A DNA stretch of 64,000 nucleotides from Sphingopyxis indica (lineage in GTDB: Bacteria; Pseudomonadota; Alphaproteobacteria; Sphingomonadales; Sphingomonadaceae), in NCBI RefSeq assembly GCF_900188185.1, contig NZ_FZPA01000007.1:124001-188000 (forward strand). The letters are read 5' to 3'. Of this stretch, positions 46,785 through 56,423 are shown in pieces (within the stretch, counting starts at the first letter, position 1; each line of letters starts with the position of its first letter). The notes under the pieces are model-generated. The model saw only the letters and a list, made by a program, of their open reading frames with translations. It was not told the DNA's origin and made no database searches. Position numbers and translations under genes: made by a program.

Positions 46785-48626
46785 TCAGAGAATCGTCTCC
46801 ATCGCCGCGAGCATCGCCGAGCCGCCCTTTTCGGCTTCGTCGGCGTGGTGGCGGAACAGCGCGAACAGTTCGCGGCCGACGCCGAGCGCGGGCGGCGGCG
46901 GCGCGGCGGGCGCGCGCGCGGCCCATTCGCCCTCGTCGACCAGCGCGACGACCTCGCCGCGGCGCGCGCAGACGCGCACCATGTCGCCGTCGCGCAAGTA
47001 AGCGAGCGGGCCGCCGACCCCGTCGATGCCGGGCAGCGCCTCGGGCGACAAATGGATCACCGCGGGCACCTTGCCGCTCGCACCCGACATGCGCCCGTCG
47101 GTGAGCAAGGCGACGCGGTAGCCCTTGTCCTGCAGCACGCCGAGCGACGGGGTCAGCTTGTGCAGCTCGGGCATGCCGTTCGCGCGCGGCCCCTGGAAAC
47201 GGACGACGACGACGCAGTCGCGATCGAGCTGGCCCGCCTTGAACGCCGCGATCACCTGATTCTGGTCGTCGAATATGCGTGCGGGCGCCTCGACCGTCCA
47301 GCGATCCTCTTCGACCGCGCTCGTCTTGATGATCGCGCGGCCGAGATTGCCCGACAGGAGCCGCATCCCGCCATCGGGCGAGAAGGGGGCCGCGACCGGG
47401 CGCAGCATCGCATCGTCACGCGTCTCGGCGGGCGGCGATTCCCAGTGGAGCTCGTCGTCGACGAGCAGCGGCTCGCCGCTATAGTCGGCCATGTCGCCGC
47501 CGACGGTCAGCAGGTCGCCGTGGATCAGCCCGGCGTCGAGCAGTTCGCGCACGACGAAGCCGATCCCGCCCGCGGCGTGGAAATGATTCACGTCGCCGGC
47601 GCCGTTCGGATAGACGCGCGCGAGCAGCGGCACCGCGCGGCTCAATTCGTCGAAATCCTGCCAGTCGATGACGATCCCCGCCGCGCGCGCGATCGCGGGC
47701 AGATGGATCGCGTGATTGGTCGAGCCGCCGGTCGCGAGCAGGCCGACTGCGGCGTTGACGATCGCCTTTTCGTCGACGCAGCGGCCGAGCGGGCGATAAT
47801 CGTCGCCGTCCCAGCCGATCTGCGTCAGCCGGTGCGTCGCGGCGCGGGTCAGCGCCTGGCGCAGCTTGGTGCCCGGATTGACGAAGGCGGCGCCGGGGAT
47901 GTGCAGCCCCATCAGCTCCATCATCATCTGGTTCGAATTGGCGGTGCCGTAAAAGGTGCAGGTGCCCGCGCCATGATAGGCCCTGGATTCGGCTTCGAGC
48001 AGGTCGTCGCGCGTCGCCTTGCCCTCGGCATAGAGCTGGCGCACGCGCTGCTTTTCCTTGTTCGCGAGCCCCGAGGGCATCGGCCCCGCGGGGACCAGGA
48101 TCGTCGGCAGATGGCCGAAGCGCAGCGCGCCGATCAGCAGTCCGGGGACGATCTTGTCGCAGATGCCGAGGAGCAGCGCGCCCTCGAACATCGCGTGGCT
48201 GAGCGCGATCGCGGTGCCCTGCGCGATAGTGTCACGGCTGAACAGTGACAGGTCCATCCCCGCCTGTCCCTGCGTCACCCCGTCGCACATCGCGGGAACG
48301 CCGCCCGCGACCTGCGCGGTCGCGCCGGCCTCGCGCGCGAAAATCTTGATCTGCTCGGGGTAGCGGCCATAGGGCTGATGCGCCGACAGCATGTCGTTAT
48401 AGGCGGTGACGATGCCGATGTTCATCTCCGTCCCGCTGCGGATCGCCGGCTTGTCCTCGCCCGACGCGGCGAAGCCGTGCGCGAGATTGCCGCACGACAG
48501 CATCCCGCGGTTGGTCCCCGCGGCGCGCTGGCCGTCGATCAGCTCGAGATAGGCGGCGCGGCGCTTGCGGCTGCGCTCGATGATGCGGTCGGTGACGCGC
48601 GCGATGGCGGGGTGGAGGGTGGTCAT
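46785..48626 (-). CDS. edd: 6-phosphogluconate dehydratase
   Basis: Edd dehydrates 6-phosphogluconate to KDPG, the committed Entner-Doudoroff step. The 613-residue product belongs to the IlvD/Edd family; cluster cysteines are visible in [22 protein letters not shown] and [13 protein letters not shown]. The family signature CDKIVPG and the C-terminal [24 protein letters not shown] are present. Length is normal. It lies between glk and eda on the minus strand. Confidence 0.97.
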   Translation of the reverse strand: MTTLHPAIARVTDRIIERSRKRRAAYLELIDGQRAAGTNRGMLSCGNLAHGFAASGEDKPAIRSGTEMNIGIVTAYNDMLSAHQPYGRYPEQIKIFAREAGATAQVAGGVPAMCDGVTQGQAGMDLSLFSRDTIAQGTAIALSHAMFEGALLLGICDKIVPGLLIGALRFGHLPTILVPAGPMPSGLANKEKQRVRQLYAEGKATRDDLLEAESRAYHGAGTCTFYGTANSNQMMMELMGLHIPGAAFVNPGTKLRQALTRAATHRLTQIGWDGDDYRPLGRCVDEKAIVNAAVGLLATGGSTNHAIHLPAIARAAGIVIDWQDFDELSRAVPLLARVYPNGAGDVNHFHAAGGIGFVVRELLDAGLIHGDLLTVGGDMADYSGEPLLVDDELHWESPPAETRDDAMLRPVAAPFSPDGGMRLLSGNLGRAIIKTSAVEEDRWTVEAPARIFDDQNQVIAAFKAGQLDRDCVVVVRFQGPRANGMPELHKLTPSLGVLQDKGYRVALLTDGRMSGASGKVPAVIHLSPEALPGIDGVGGPLAYLRDGDMVRVCARRGEVVALVDEGEWAARAPAAPPPPALGVGRELFALFRHHADEAEKGGSAMLAAMETIL

Positions 48627-48638
48627 GGGGGATTTCCG

Positions 48639-49559
48639 TCAATGCGAGGTCGCGAGCATGTGCGCGACCCCGTTCAGATTATGATCGCTCGCAGGGGCGA
48701 GCCAGCGTGGCGCGGCGCGGACATTCGCGCGGAAATGTCCCTTGTCGGCGAACCGCTCGTTGAAGGCGGCGGCGGCCGCTGCGTCGGTGAGGAAGCCGCA
48801 GCGCTCGCCGTCGAGAAACACCCCGCCCCACGCGGTATAGGCGAGCACCAGATCGCCCGCGAAGGCGCCGAGCACGGCGGCGCGCAGCAGGTCGCGTTCG
48901 GCGGGAGCGACGGGGCGCGACAATCTGTTCCACACCGGATCGTCGCGATCGAGCGTCAGCACCCGTTCATAGGTGACGCGCGGATTGAGGCGCGCAAGCT
49001 GGCCGCACAGGTCGCGTTCGAGGTCGGTTTCGGGCGCGAAGCCGATGTGGCCGCATTCGGTTTCGGTGACGAAGGCCGCGCCGCTTTCGGGGACGTGAAT
49101 CACCGCGCCGCCGAGCCCGGTCGCATAGTTGAGCACGACGGTCTTGCCGGGCGCGGCAAAGTCGGGCTGGCGCTCGCCGCCGACGATGCGCACCGGCGTC
49201 CGCAGCGCGACATTGGCCCACGCCTTTGCAACGCTGTCGTTCAGAAAGACCGGGCGCGCGCCGAACAGCAGCTCAAGCCCGGACTTGGACACGATCCAGC
49301 GCGAGCGCGCAACGCGAATGCTGTCGGTGCCCACCGCGCCCGACACGACGACCGCGGTGCGCCGTCCCTGCAGCGGCAGCGACACCTCGCGCGCATAGTG
49401 CATGATGCAATCGGTCGCCGTCATATGGTCGCCCGAGCGATAGGCGCGATAACGGTCGATGCCCGACCCGCCGCCGCGCGCGAAAGTGCCGAAATGGACG
49501 TCCTCGCCGTCGATGTCGATCAGCAGCCAGTCGTCGGCCGGGCGCGCTGGATCAATCAT
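48639..49559 (-). CDS. glk: Glucokinase
   Basis: Glk phosphorylates glucose to glucose-6-phosphate to feed Zwf. The 306-residue product is a divergent member of the bacterial glucokinase family: the phosphate loop reads IDIDGEDVHFG rather than the usual DIGGTN, but the catalytic Asp in VFLNDSVAKAW, the ATGLGGAVIH loop and the ECGHIGFAP motif are in place. Its start overlaps the zwf end by eight bases. The odd first motif leaves a small doubt over the sugar substrate. Confidence 0.85.
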   Translation of the reverse strand: MIDPARPADDWLLIDIDGEDVHFGTFARGGGSGIDRYRAYRSGDHMTATDCIMHYAREVSLPLQGRRTAVVVSGAVGTDSIRVARSRWIVSKSGLELLFGARPVFLNDSVAKAWANVALRTPVRIVGGERQPDFAAPGKTVVLNYATGLGGAVIHVPESGAAFVTETECGHIGFAPETDLERDLCGQLARLNPRVTYERVLTLDRDDPVWNRLSRPVAPAERDLLRAAVLGAFAGDLVLAYTAWGGVFLDGERCGFLTDAAAAAAFNERFADKGHFRANVRAAPRWLAPASDHNLNGVAHMLATSH

Positions 49560-51015
49560 GCCAGCTCGCTCCGTCGCGTTCGATCAGCGCGATGGCGCTC
49601 GACGGGCCCCAACTGCCGGCGGTGTAGCTCTGCGGCACCATGTCGACCGTGGCCCAGGCGTCGCGGATCGAATCGATCCACTGCCACTGCGCCTCGACCT
49701 CGTCGCGGCGCACGAACAAGGTCTGCTCGCCCTCGATGAAGTCGAGCAGCAGGCGTTCGTAGGCGATCCGCCGCCGCTCGCCCGCGAAGCTGTGCGACAG
49801 CGACACGTCGAGATTGACCTCGCGCAGCTTGACGCCCTCGCGGTCGAGCCCGGGCTGCTTTGCCATCACCTTGACGCGGATATTCTCTTCGGGCTGCAGA
49901 TTGATGATCATGACATTGGCATCGAGCTTCGGAGCGCCGACGCGCGCGAAGATATTGTGCGGCACCGGCTTGAACTGGATCAGCACTTCGGACTGGCGGC
50001 GCGGCATACGCTTGCCGGTGCGCAGGTAAAAGGGCACGCCCTTCCACCGCCAATTGTCGATGAACGCTTTCAGCGCGACGAAGGTTTCGGTGTTCGAGGG
50101 TCTGCCAAGCTCGTCGGCATAGCCCGCGACCGCCTCGCCGTTCACCGCGCCTGCGGTATATTGGCCCTTGACGCTGTGCGCCTTGACATCCTCGGCGGTC
50201 ATCTTGCGCAAGCTGCGGAGCAGCTTCACCTTTTCGTCGCGCACCGCGGTCGAGCCGACATTCGCCGGCGGCTCCATCGCGATGATCGCGAGCAGCTGGA
50301 GCATATGGTTCTGCACCATATCCTTGAGCGCGCCGACGCCGTCATAATAGGAGACGCGGCCTTCGAGCCCGACGGTCTCGGCGACGGTGATCTGGACATG
50401 GTCGATCGCGCGCGCGTTCCACAGCGGCTCGAAGAGCATGTTGGCAAAGCGCAGCGCGAGCAGATTCTGCACCGTTTCCTTGCCCAGATAATGGTCGATG
50501 CGGAAAATATGGTCCTCGGCAAAGGCGCTGCCGACCTGTTCGTTGACCTCGCGCGACGAGGCGAGGTCGTGGCCGATCGGCTTTTCCATCGCGATCCGGC
50601 ATTCGGCGCAGGCGATCCCCGCGGCGGCGAGCCCCTGCGCGATCGGACCGAACATCGACGGCGGGGTCGAGAGGTAGACGCCGACCGGCTGGTCCATGCG
50701 CGGCCCGAGCAGCGCGGCGAGATCGTCGTAGCCGGTGCCCTTGCCGGCATCGACCGCGCAATAGTCGATCCGCTGAAGGAAGGTCTCGACGACGGGGGCT
50801 TCGACCCGGTCCCCGGGCAGATGTTCGGTGAGCGCCGCGCGCACCTGCGCCTGAAACGCCGCGCAGTCCATCTGCGAACGTCCCGAGCCGACGATCGTCA
50901 GCGTATCGGCGAGCAGCCCGTCCATGTGAAGATTGTAGAGCGAGGGAAAGAGCATCCGGTGCGCCAGATCGCCCGTGGCCCCGAACAGCACCAATGTTCC
51001 GACTTTGACGCTCAC
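49552..51015 (-). CDS. zwf: Glucose-6-phosphate 1-dehydrogenase
   Basis: Zwf oxidises glucose-6-phosphate to 6-phosphogluconolactone with NADP. The 487-residue product has the coenzyme loop FGATGDLAHRML and the active-site RIDHYLGKETVQN with the catalytic His. The GTG at 51015 is the likely start, giving MSVKVGTLVLFGATGDL, and has an AAGGGG ribosome site; no ATG fits. It opens the run zwf-glk-edd-eda. No lactonase gene (pgl) lies between it and edd. Confidence 0.96.
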   Translation of the reverse strand: MSVKVGTLVLFGATGDLAHRMLFPSLYNLHMDGLLADTLTIVGSGRSQMDCAAFQAQVRAALTEHLPGDRVEAPVVETFLQRIDYCAVDAGKGTGYDDLAALLGPRMDQPVGVYLSTPPSMFGPIAQGLAAAGIACAECRIAMEKPIGHDLASSREVNEQVGSAFAEDHIFRIDHYLGKETVQNLLALRFANMLFEPLWNARAIDHVQITVAETVGLEGRVSYYDGVGALKDMVQNHMLQLLAIIAMEPPANVGSTAVRDEKVKLLRSLRKMTAEDVKAHSVKGQYTAGAVNGEAVAGYADELGRPSNTETFVALKAFIDNWRWKGVPFYLRTGKRMPRRQSEVLIQFKPVPHNIFARVGAPKLDANVMIINLQPEENIRVKVMAKQPGLDREGVKLREVNLDVSLSHSFAGERRRIAYERLLLDFIEGEQTLFVRRDEVEAQWQWIDSIRDAWATVDMVPQSYTAGSWGPSSAIALIERDGASWHD

Positions 51016-51105
51016 GCTATTCCCCTTGGATATCGACGATGAAAGTGACCGCTGCCCGGTGCGATTGCAACGCGCATACGTAGGCCGCATAGCTTTGCGG
51101 TCCGG

Positions 51106-51131
51106 CTTATACAGGGGGGGCGTCCTGTCCA
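51106..51131 (-). promoter_or_regulatory. Candidate promoter of the zwf operon with inverted repeat
   Basis: On the minus strand TGGACA (51131-51126) and TATAAG (51111-51106) stand 14 bases apart, shorter than ideal. Just downstream is an inverted repeat CCGCA-N6-TGCGG (51085-51100) that could be an operator, in keeping with sugar control of this operon. No match to a known HexR site was seen. Confidence 0.4.
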
Positions 51132-51158
51132 TAAGCCCCGATCGGTTGCGGGGGCGGG

Positions 51159-52289
51159 CTATCCGCCGCGCGCCTTGCCCAGCGGCGGGGCGCCGGCGCG
51201 CGCGACCATGCGCTCGCCGTCGATGACGATCGGGCTTGCGATCCCGTCGATCGACGCGCCGTCGGGGCGGAAGCGCAGGCCGCGCGCGATCACCTGCGGG
51301 TCGGCGAACACCGCGGCCATGTCGTTGATCGGTCCCGCGGGCACCCCCTCGGCCTCGAGCGCGCGCGACAGCGGCTGCGCGTCCCAGCCCGCGATCTTTG
51401 CCGCGAGCAGCGGGATCAGCGCCTTGCGGTTCGCGAGCCGCGCGGCGTTGGTCGCGAAGCGCGCGTCGTCGGCCCAGCCGGGCTCGCCGAGGATATGGCA
51501 GAGTTTCCGGAACTGGCCGTCGTTGCCGACCGCGACCACCAGCTCGCCGTCGGCGGTCGCAAAGGCCTGATAGGGAACGACATTGGCGTGGCCGTTGCCC
51601 ATCCGTTTCGGCACCCCGCCGCCGGCGAGATAGTTCGCCGCCTGGTTCGCGAGCACCGCGACCTGGCTGTCGAGCAGCGCCATGTCGATATGCGCGCCCG
51701 CGCCGGTGACGTCACGACGCCTTGACGCCGCGAGGATCGCGACGGTCGCATACAGGCCGGTGAAGATGTCGGCATAAGCGATTCCCGCCTTTTGCGGGGG
51801 CCCGTCGGGTTCGCCGGTCAGCGACATGAAGCCGCTCATCGCCTGGATGATGAAATCATAGCCGGCGCGGTGCGCATAGGGACCGGTCTGTCCGAAGCCG
51901 GTGACCGAGCAGATGATCAGCCGCGGGAAATCCTCGCGCAGCCGCTCGGGCGACAGGCCATATTTGGCGAGCCCGCCGACCTTGTAATTTTCGATCACCA
52001 CATCGGCACCGGCGAGCAGGCCGCGCAATTCGGCCTGTCCGTCGGGGCTCGATATGTCGATCGCGACGCTGCGCTTGCCGCGGTTGCAGCTGTGATAATA
52101 GGCCGCGCCCAGATCTTCGCCGGCGGGTCCGGTGACGAAGGGCGGTCCCCATTGCCGCGTGTCGTCGCCGACCCCCGGGCGCTCGACCTTGACCACCTCG
52201 GCGCCGAGGTCGGCGAGCAATTGCCCGCACCACGGCCCCGCGAGCACGCGCGCCAGTTCGACGACGCGCAGGCCTGCGAGCGGCTTCAT
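51159..52289 (-). CDS. CaiB/BaiF family CoA-transferase, probably for glutarate
   Basis: A family III CoA-transferase. The 376-residue product starts MKPLAGLRVVELARVLAGPWCGQLLADLGAEV, has GDDTRQWGPPF and NRGKRSVAIDI, and the catalytic Asp in AYADIFTGLYATVAIL. It lies one base after the glutaryl-CoA dehydrogenase stop, so it most likely makes glutaryl-CoA from glutarate with succinyl-CoA as donor. The pair suggests use of glutarate from lysine breakdown. The acid substrate is inferred from context. Confidence 0.9.
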   Translation of the reverse strand: MKPLAGLRVVELARVLAGPWCGQLLADLGAEVVKVERPGVGDDTRQWGPPFVTGPAGEDLGAAYYHSCNRGKRSVAIDISSPDGQAELRGLLAGADVVIENYKVGGLAKYGLSPERLREDFPRLIICSVTGFGQTGPYAHRAGYDFIIQAMSGFMSLTGEPDGPPQKAGIAYADIFTGLYATVAILAASRRRDVTGAGAHIDMALLDSQVAVLANQAANYLAGGGVPKRMGNGHANVVPYQAFATADGELVVAVGNDGQFRKLCHILGEPGWADDARFATNAARLANRKALIPLLAAKIAGWDAQPLSRALEAEGVPAGPINDMAAVFADPQVIARGLRFRPDGASIDGIASPIVIDGERMVARAGAPPLGKARGG

Positions 52290-52290
52290 C

Positions 52291-53493
52291 TCAGGAAAAG
52301 GCGCTGATGCCGGTGATCGCGCGGCCGAGGATCAGCGCATGGACGTCGTGCGTGCCTTCATAGGTGTTCACCGTCTCGAGGTTCACCGCGTGGCGGATCA
52401 CATGATATTCGGCCGAAATGCCGTTGCCGCCGTGCATGTCGCGCGCGACCCGAGCGATGTCGAGCGCCTTGCCGCAATTGTTGCGCTTCAAGAGGCTGAT
52501 GCGGTCGGGCGCGAGGCGGCCCTCGTCGATCAGCCGCCCGGTGCGCAGCGCGGCTTCGGTGCCGAGCGCGATTTCGGTGAGCATGTTCGCGAGCTTCAAT
52601 TGCACGATCTGGTTCGCGGCGAGCGGCCGCCCGAACTGCTTCCTTTCGAGCGTGTAATTGCGTGCCGCCTCATAGCAGAATTCGGCGGCGCCCATCGCGC
52701 CCCAGCCGATGCCGTAGCGCGCGCGGTTGAGGCAGCCGAAGGGGCCTTTGAGGCCCGACACGTTCGGCAGCAGCGCATCCTCGCCGACCTCGACCCCGTC
52801 CATCACGATTTCGCCGGTCACCGAGGCGCGCAACGAGACCTTGCCCTCGATCTTCGGCGCCGACAGGCCCTTCATGCCCTTTTCGAGGATGAAGCCGCGG
52901 ATCGCGCCGTCGTGCGCCTCCGACTTCGCCCAGACGACGAAGACGTCGGCGATCGGCGAGTTGGTGATCCACATCTTGGCGCCCTTGAGGCGATAGCCGC
53001 CCGCGATCTTTTCGGCGCGCGTCCGCATTCCGGCGGGGTCGCTGCCCGCGTCGGGTTCGGTGAGGCCGAAGCAGCCGACGAGCTCGCCCGACGCGAGGCC
53101 GGGAAGGAAGCGCTTCTTCTGCTCGTCGCTGCCATAGGCGCCTATCGGGTGCATCACGAGGCTCGACTGCACCGAACAGGCCGAGCGATAGCCCGAATCG
53201 ACACGCTCGACCTCGCGCGCGATCAGCCCGTAGCTGACGTAATTGAGCCCTGCGCCGCCATATTCGGGGTCGATCGTCGCGCCGAGCAGCCCGAGCGCGC
53301 CCATTTCGGACATGATCTCGCGGTCGAAGCGCTCGTCCAGGAACGCCGAGGTAACGCGCGGCAGCAGTTCGGCCTGCGCATAGGCGTGCGCGGTGTCGCG
53401 CACCATCCGCTCCTCTTCGGAGAGCTGGGCGTCGAGCGCGAGCGGGTCGAAGGGGTCGAGCGCCTCGATGCGCTGCGGATCGGCGAGGGCCAT
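52291..53493 (-). CDS. gcdH: Glutaryl-CoA dehydrogenase
   Basis: GcdH oxidises and decarboxylates glutaryl-CoA to crotonyl-CoA. The 400-residue product has the group hallmark [24 protein letters not shown], the FAD motifs [13 protein letters not shown] and MWITNSP, and the catalytic Glu in [19 protein letters not shown]. This set separates it from ordinary acyl-CoA dehydrogenases. It heads a two-gene run with the CoA-transferase. Confidence 0.94.
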   Translation of the reverse strand: MALADPQRIEALDPFDPLALDAQLSEEERMVRDTAHAYAQAELLPRVTSAFLDERFDREIMSEMGALGLLGATIDPEYGGAGLNYVSYGLIAREVERVDSGYRSACSVQSSLVMHPIGAYGSDEQKKRFLPGLASGELVGCFGLTEPDAGSDPAGMRTRAEKIAGGYRLKGAKMWITNSPIADVFVVWAKSEAHDGAIRGFILEKGMKGLSAPKIEGKVSLRASVTGEIVMDGVEVGEDALLPNVSGLKGPFGCLNRARYGIGWGAMGAAEFCYEAARNYTLERKQFGRPLAANQIVQLKLANMLTEIALGTEAALRTGRLIDEGRLAPDRISLLKRNNCGKALDIARVARDMHGGNGISAEYHVIRHAVNLETVNTYEGTHDVHALILGRAITGISAFS

Positions 53494-53537
53494 GGGATCG
53501 GCTTTCCTAAAAGGCCGTCCCCGATCGGACGGGGCGG

Positions 53538-54434
53538 CTATGGGGCGGGGCTGCGGGCCAGCGCGGCAGGCGGGCTGTCGCGCGGCTCCAATATCGCCGC
53601 GGTCTCGATCAGGTCAAGCGCACGCCGCGCTTCGTGATAGCGGCGCGCGTCCATCAGCCAGTCGTTCGCGACCTCGGCGCCGGGCATCGCCTGCACCTCG
53701 TCGATCGCCTTGTCGACCTGCCCGCCCGCAAGATAGCGGCGCGCGCGTTCGAGCCGTTCGGACGCGCGCGGCGACAGCGTGCCCGCCGGGCGCACGACGA
53801 ACAGCTCGCCCATTTCGCGGCGGAAGGCGGTCCACAGGCTGCCGTCGCCATTCTCGCTGCGCCCGACGAGATCGGGGGCGAGCGTGTCGAGCTCGCTGCG
53901 CAGCTGTTCGAGCGTCACGGGATCGCGCGACGTGTCGATGATCGTCTTGACCGCATTGGGCTGGTCGTCGCCGAAGCGCAGGCGCAGCTGCGCCTCGAGA
54001 TAGCCGAGCGACAGCCCGCGATCGAGCGCGCGGCGCGCGGCGAAGGCGATCAGCAGCCCCTCGGCGCGCGTCGCATTGCCCGACGCCGACGCCGCTTCGA
54101 GCGTGATCCGCGACAGCCGCGTTTCGAGATCGGCGACGCGCGCCGCGAGCGCGCTCGCGCTGTCGACGGCGGCCGGAGCGACCGGTGCGGCCTCGGTGGT
54201 CGCCGCTGCCACGGCGGCGGCGGTATCGGCGACCGGGCTCGGCGCTGGGGCTTGGACGACTTTCGCTGCCGGCGCGGGACCGGCGGGCGAAAGCAGGCGC
54301 GTCATCGCCCAGCCCCCCGCGACCGCGCCGACGATCAGGACGATCAAGGCGCCGACGATCAAGCTGCGGGAAGAAAAGGACTTTCCGCCCGAACCTTCGT
54401 CCACGCGGATATTTTTGTCGCTTTCGATTGCCAT
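53538..54434 (-). CDS. Membrane-anchored mitofilin/HemX-like protein
   Basis: A 298-residue inner membrane protein with a single helix (about residues 25-47, [22 protein letters not shown]), an Ala/Pro/Val-rich linker, a short coiled-coil start at [18 protein letters not shown] and a helical C-terminal domain in the periplasm. It sits after hemC and hemD, the position of HemX-type proteins, and resembles alphaproteobacterial relatives of mitofilin. Function is not established. The spacing to hemD is two bases. Confidence 0.7.
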   Translation of the reverse strand: MAIESDKNIRVDEGSGGKSFSSRSLIVGALIVLIVGAVAGGWAMTRLLSPAGPAPAAKVVQAPAPSPVADTAAAVAAATTEAAPVAPAAVDSASALAARVADLETRLSRITLEAASASGNATRAEGLLIAFAARRALDRGLSLGYLEAQLRLRFGDDQPNAVKTIIDTSRDPVTLEQLRSELDTLAPDLVGRSENGDGSLWTAFRREMGELFVVRPAGTLSPRASERLERARRYLAGGQVDKAIDEVQAMPGAEVANDWLMDARRYHEARRALDLIETAAILEPRDSPPAALARSPAP

Positions 54435-54436
54435 TT

Positions 54437-55147
54437 CTATCTTTCGAACGACCCCATTTGGCGGCCTTTGTGGCACAAAGCATGGGCCTCTGCCAACAGT
54501 GCCGCGTCGTCGGGGCGCTCGGCGACCGCGACCGCCGCCCAGCCCTCGCCCGCTGCGGCGGCGACGCCGGCGCTGATCGCGGCGAGGGCGAGCCGCCCGC
54601 GGCCCGCAGGGATCAGTTCGGCGAGGCGCCGCGCGCCGCGCACCGAATGCGCGAGCAGCACCGCCGGCGTCGCGATCGCTTCCGCCCAGCCCGGCGGCGG
54701 CGGCACCGCATCGACCGCATAGCAGGCGAGCGGCACCAGCGCCGCGCCGCGCGCGTCGAAGGCGCTGCGGTCCTGCCCGCAAAGCCACAGAATTCGCGCG
54801 ATTCCTTGTGACGTCATTGCGTCAAGAAGGCTTTGCACATCGCGGTCCCCGACCGCTTCGATCGTCAGTCCAGCAGCCTCTGCCGCCGCTGCTGCGGTGG
54901 CCGCCCCGACCGCATGAACCGGCAGCCCGGCGAGCCGCGCGAGGCCCGGTCCCGCAAGCTCAACCGCGCGCGCGCTCGTCAGCAGCAGCGCATCGAAATC
55001 GCCCGGATCGGGCACTGTCCACGGCAGCGCATGCGCGGCGAACAGCGGCAGGTGCCGGACGTCGAGCCCCATCGCCGCGGCGCGCGCCGCGGTCGCCGCG
55101 CCGCCCGGGTCGGCGCGCGTGACGATCAGCGGCAGTCGGGCGCTCAT
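54437..55147 (-). CDS. hemD: Uroporphyrinogen-III synthase
   Basis: HemD cyclises hydroxymethylbilane with inversion of ring D to uroporphyrinogen III. The 236-residue product starts MSARLPLIVTRADPGGAATA and shows the weakly conserved two-domain pattern: FDALLLTSARAVEL, VHAVGAATAAAAAEAGL-like segment and AVLLAHSVRGARRLAEL. The family is poorly conserved, so position after hemC, with a four-base overlap, is strong support. Confidence 0.9.
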   Translation of the reverse strand: MSARLPLIVTRADPGGAATAARAAAMGLDVRHLPLFAAHALPWTVPDPGDFDALLLTSARAVELAGPGLARLAGLPVHAVGAATAAAAAEAAGLTIEAVGDRDVQSLLDAMTSQGIARILWLCGQDRSAFDARGAALVPLACYAVDAVPPPPGWAEAIATPAVLLAHSVRGARRLAELIPAGRGRLALAAISAGVAAAAGEGWAAVAVAERPDDAALLAEAHALCHKGRQMGSFER

Positions 55148-56091
55148 GCCGCGAACAGGCGCCGCACCGTGCCGGGCGCCGCGGCGAGCAGGCGCTGCGC
55201 GAGCGCGGCGGCGTCGCCGTCGCGGGCGATCGGCGCGTCGCCCGCGACATGATCGCCGCCGTCCTCCGAATAGATCGCCCCGTCGAGCCGCAGCGTCCCA
55301 TCGGCGAGAAAGCGCGCGTGCGCCGCGACCGGCGAGCTGCAATCGCCGCCGAGCGCGGCGAGGAAGGCGCGCTCGGCCGCGACCGCGCGCCGCGTGGGCG
55401 CATCGTCGACCGGCGCAAGCAGCGCGGCCACCCGCGCGTCGCCGGCGCGGCATTCGAGGCCGATCGCACCCTGCGAGGCCGCGGGCAGCAGCGCCTCGAC
55501 CGGCTGAACGATGCCGACATCATGCATCCCGAGCCGCTCGAGCCCCGCCGCGGCGAGCAGGGTCGCCTCATAATCGCCCGCCGCGAGCTTCGCGAGCCGT
55601 GTCGCCACATTGCCGCGCAGGAGCGGGGTTTCAAGGTCGGGGCGCAGCGCACGGACCTGCGCCGCGCGGCGCGGGCTGCTCGTGCCCAATCGTGCGCCCG
55701 GCGGCAGCTCGGCGATCGTCCGCGCCGCGACCCCCTCGCGCACCACCAGCCGATCGCGCGCGTCGGCGCGCGGCAGCATCGCGGCGAGCGCGAAGCGCGC
55801 GTCGCGGATCGTCTCGACATCCTTGAGGCTGTGTACCGCCGCGTCGATCACGCCGGCATCGAGCATCGCATCGAGCTCGCGCGTCCACAGCGCCTTGCCC
55901 CCGACTTCGGCGAGCGCGCGGTCCTGAATCCGGTCGCCGGTCGCGGTGACCGGCACGATTTCGAGCGCGGCGGGATCGAGCCCGTGCGCCGTGACCAGCG
56001 CGGCGACCGCCTGCGTCGCCTGCGCCATCGCGAGCGGCGACGCGCGCGTGCCGAGGCGCAGCGGATGGTCGGGCGTGGGACGATCGGTCAT
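55144..56091 (-). CDS. hemC: Porphobilinogen deaminase (hydroxymethylbilane synthase)
   Basis: HemC joins four porphobilinogens into hydroxymethylbilane. The 315-residue product has LRLGTRASPLAMAQA, VHSLKDVETI with active-site Lys and Asp, RGNVATRLAKL, and the dipyrromethane-binding Cys in LGGDCSSPVAAHA. It leads hemC-hemD-hemX-like and is divergent from tsaD. With hemE and hemJ near the origin it gives four haem-synthesis genes in the window. Confidence 0.96.
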   Translation of the reverse strand: MTDRPTPDHPLRLGTRASPLAMAQATQAVAALVTAHGLDPAALEIVPVTATGDRIQDRALAEVGGKALWTRELDAMLDAGVIDAAVHSLKDVETIRDARFALAAMLPRADARDRLVVREGVAARTIAELPPGARLGTSSPRRAAQVRALRPDLETPLLRGNVATRLAKLAAGDYEATLLAAAGLERLGMHDVGIVQPVEALLPAASQGAIGLECRAGDARVAALLAPVDDAPTRRAVAAERAFLAALGGDCSSPVAAHARFLADGTLRLDGAIYSEDGGDHVAGDAPIARDGDAAALAQRLLAAAPGTVRRLFAA

Positions 56092-56423
56092 CCGTCGCTG
56101 CTAGGGCCTCGGCGCGCGAAAGGAAAGACGGGGGATTCGGGCAGAGGCCGCAGAGGGTGCAGCGATTTGGGGTTGCATGGATTCACGCGGAGACGCGGAG
56201 ACGCGGAGAGGTTGGTTCGGGCCGAAAGGCCCTGAAACAATCGACGCCGCACGATGCCGCGGCGCCGGACCTGGAAGGCCGCTTCGCGGCAATCATCTTT
56301 TTTCTCCGCGTCTCCGCGTGAACCCCAGTATCTTGACCCGCTTTGCGCTCTTGAGAGCAAATCATCGCAATCACCCGCCGCTTGCCCCCGTGCCCTTCGC
56401 GCGGGTAAGGCACGGGCGGCACC
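56092..56423. other. Divergent hemC-tsaD intergenic region
   Basis: This 332-base region lies between the starts of hemC and tsaD. Its main content is dispersed element B (56182-56322); the remaining 90 bases before hemC and 100 before tsaD must hold their promoters. I saw no clear promoter pair. Confidence 0.5.
56182..56322. repeat. Dispersed inverted-repeat element, copy B (141 bp, class II)
   Basis: Perfect 20-bp inverted arms (56182-56201 and 56303-56322) start TTCACGCGGAGACGCGGAGA; the left arm continues with a third CGCGGAGA unit. The core contains TTCGGGCCGAAAGGCCC and GGAAGGCCGCTTCGCGGC, both shared with copy C (62665-62807). It lies between divergent hemC and tsaD and so could affect both promoters. 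Confidence 0.85.
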
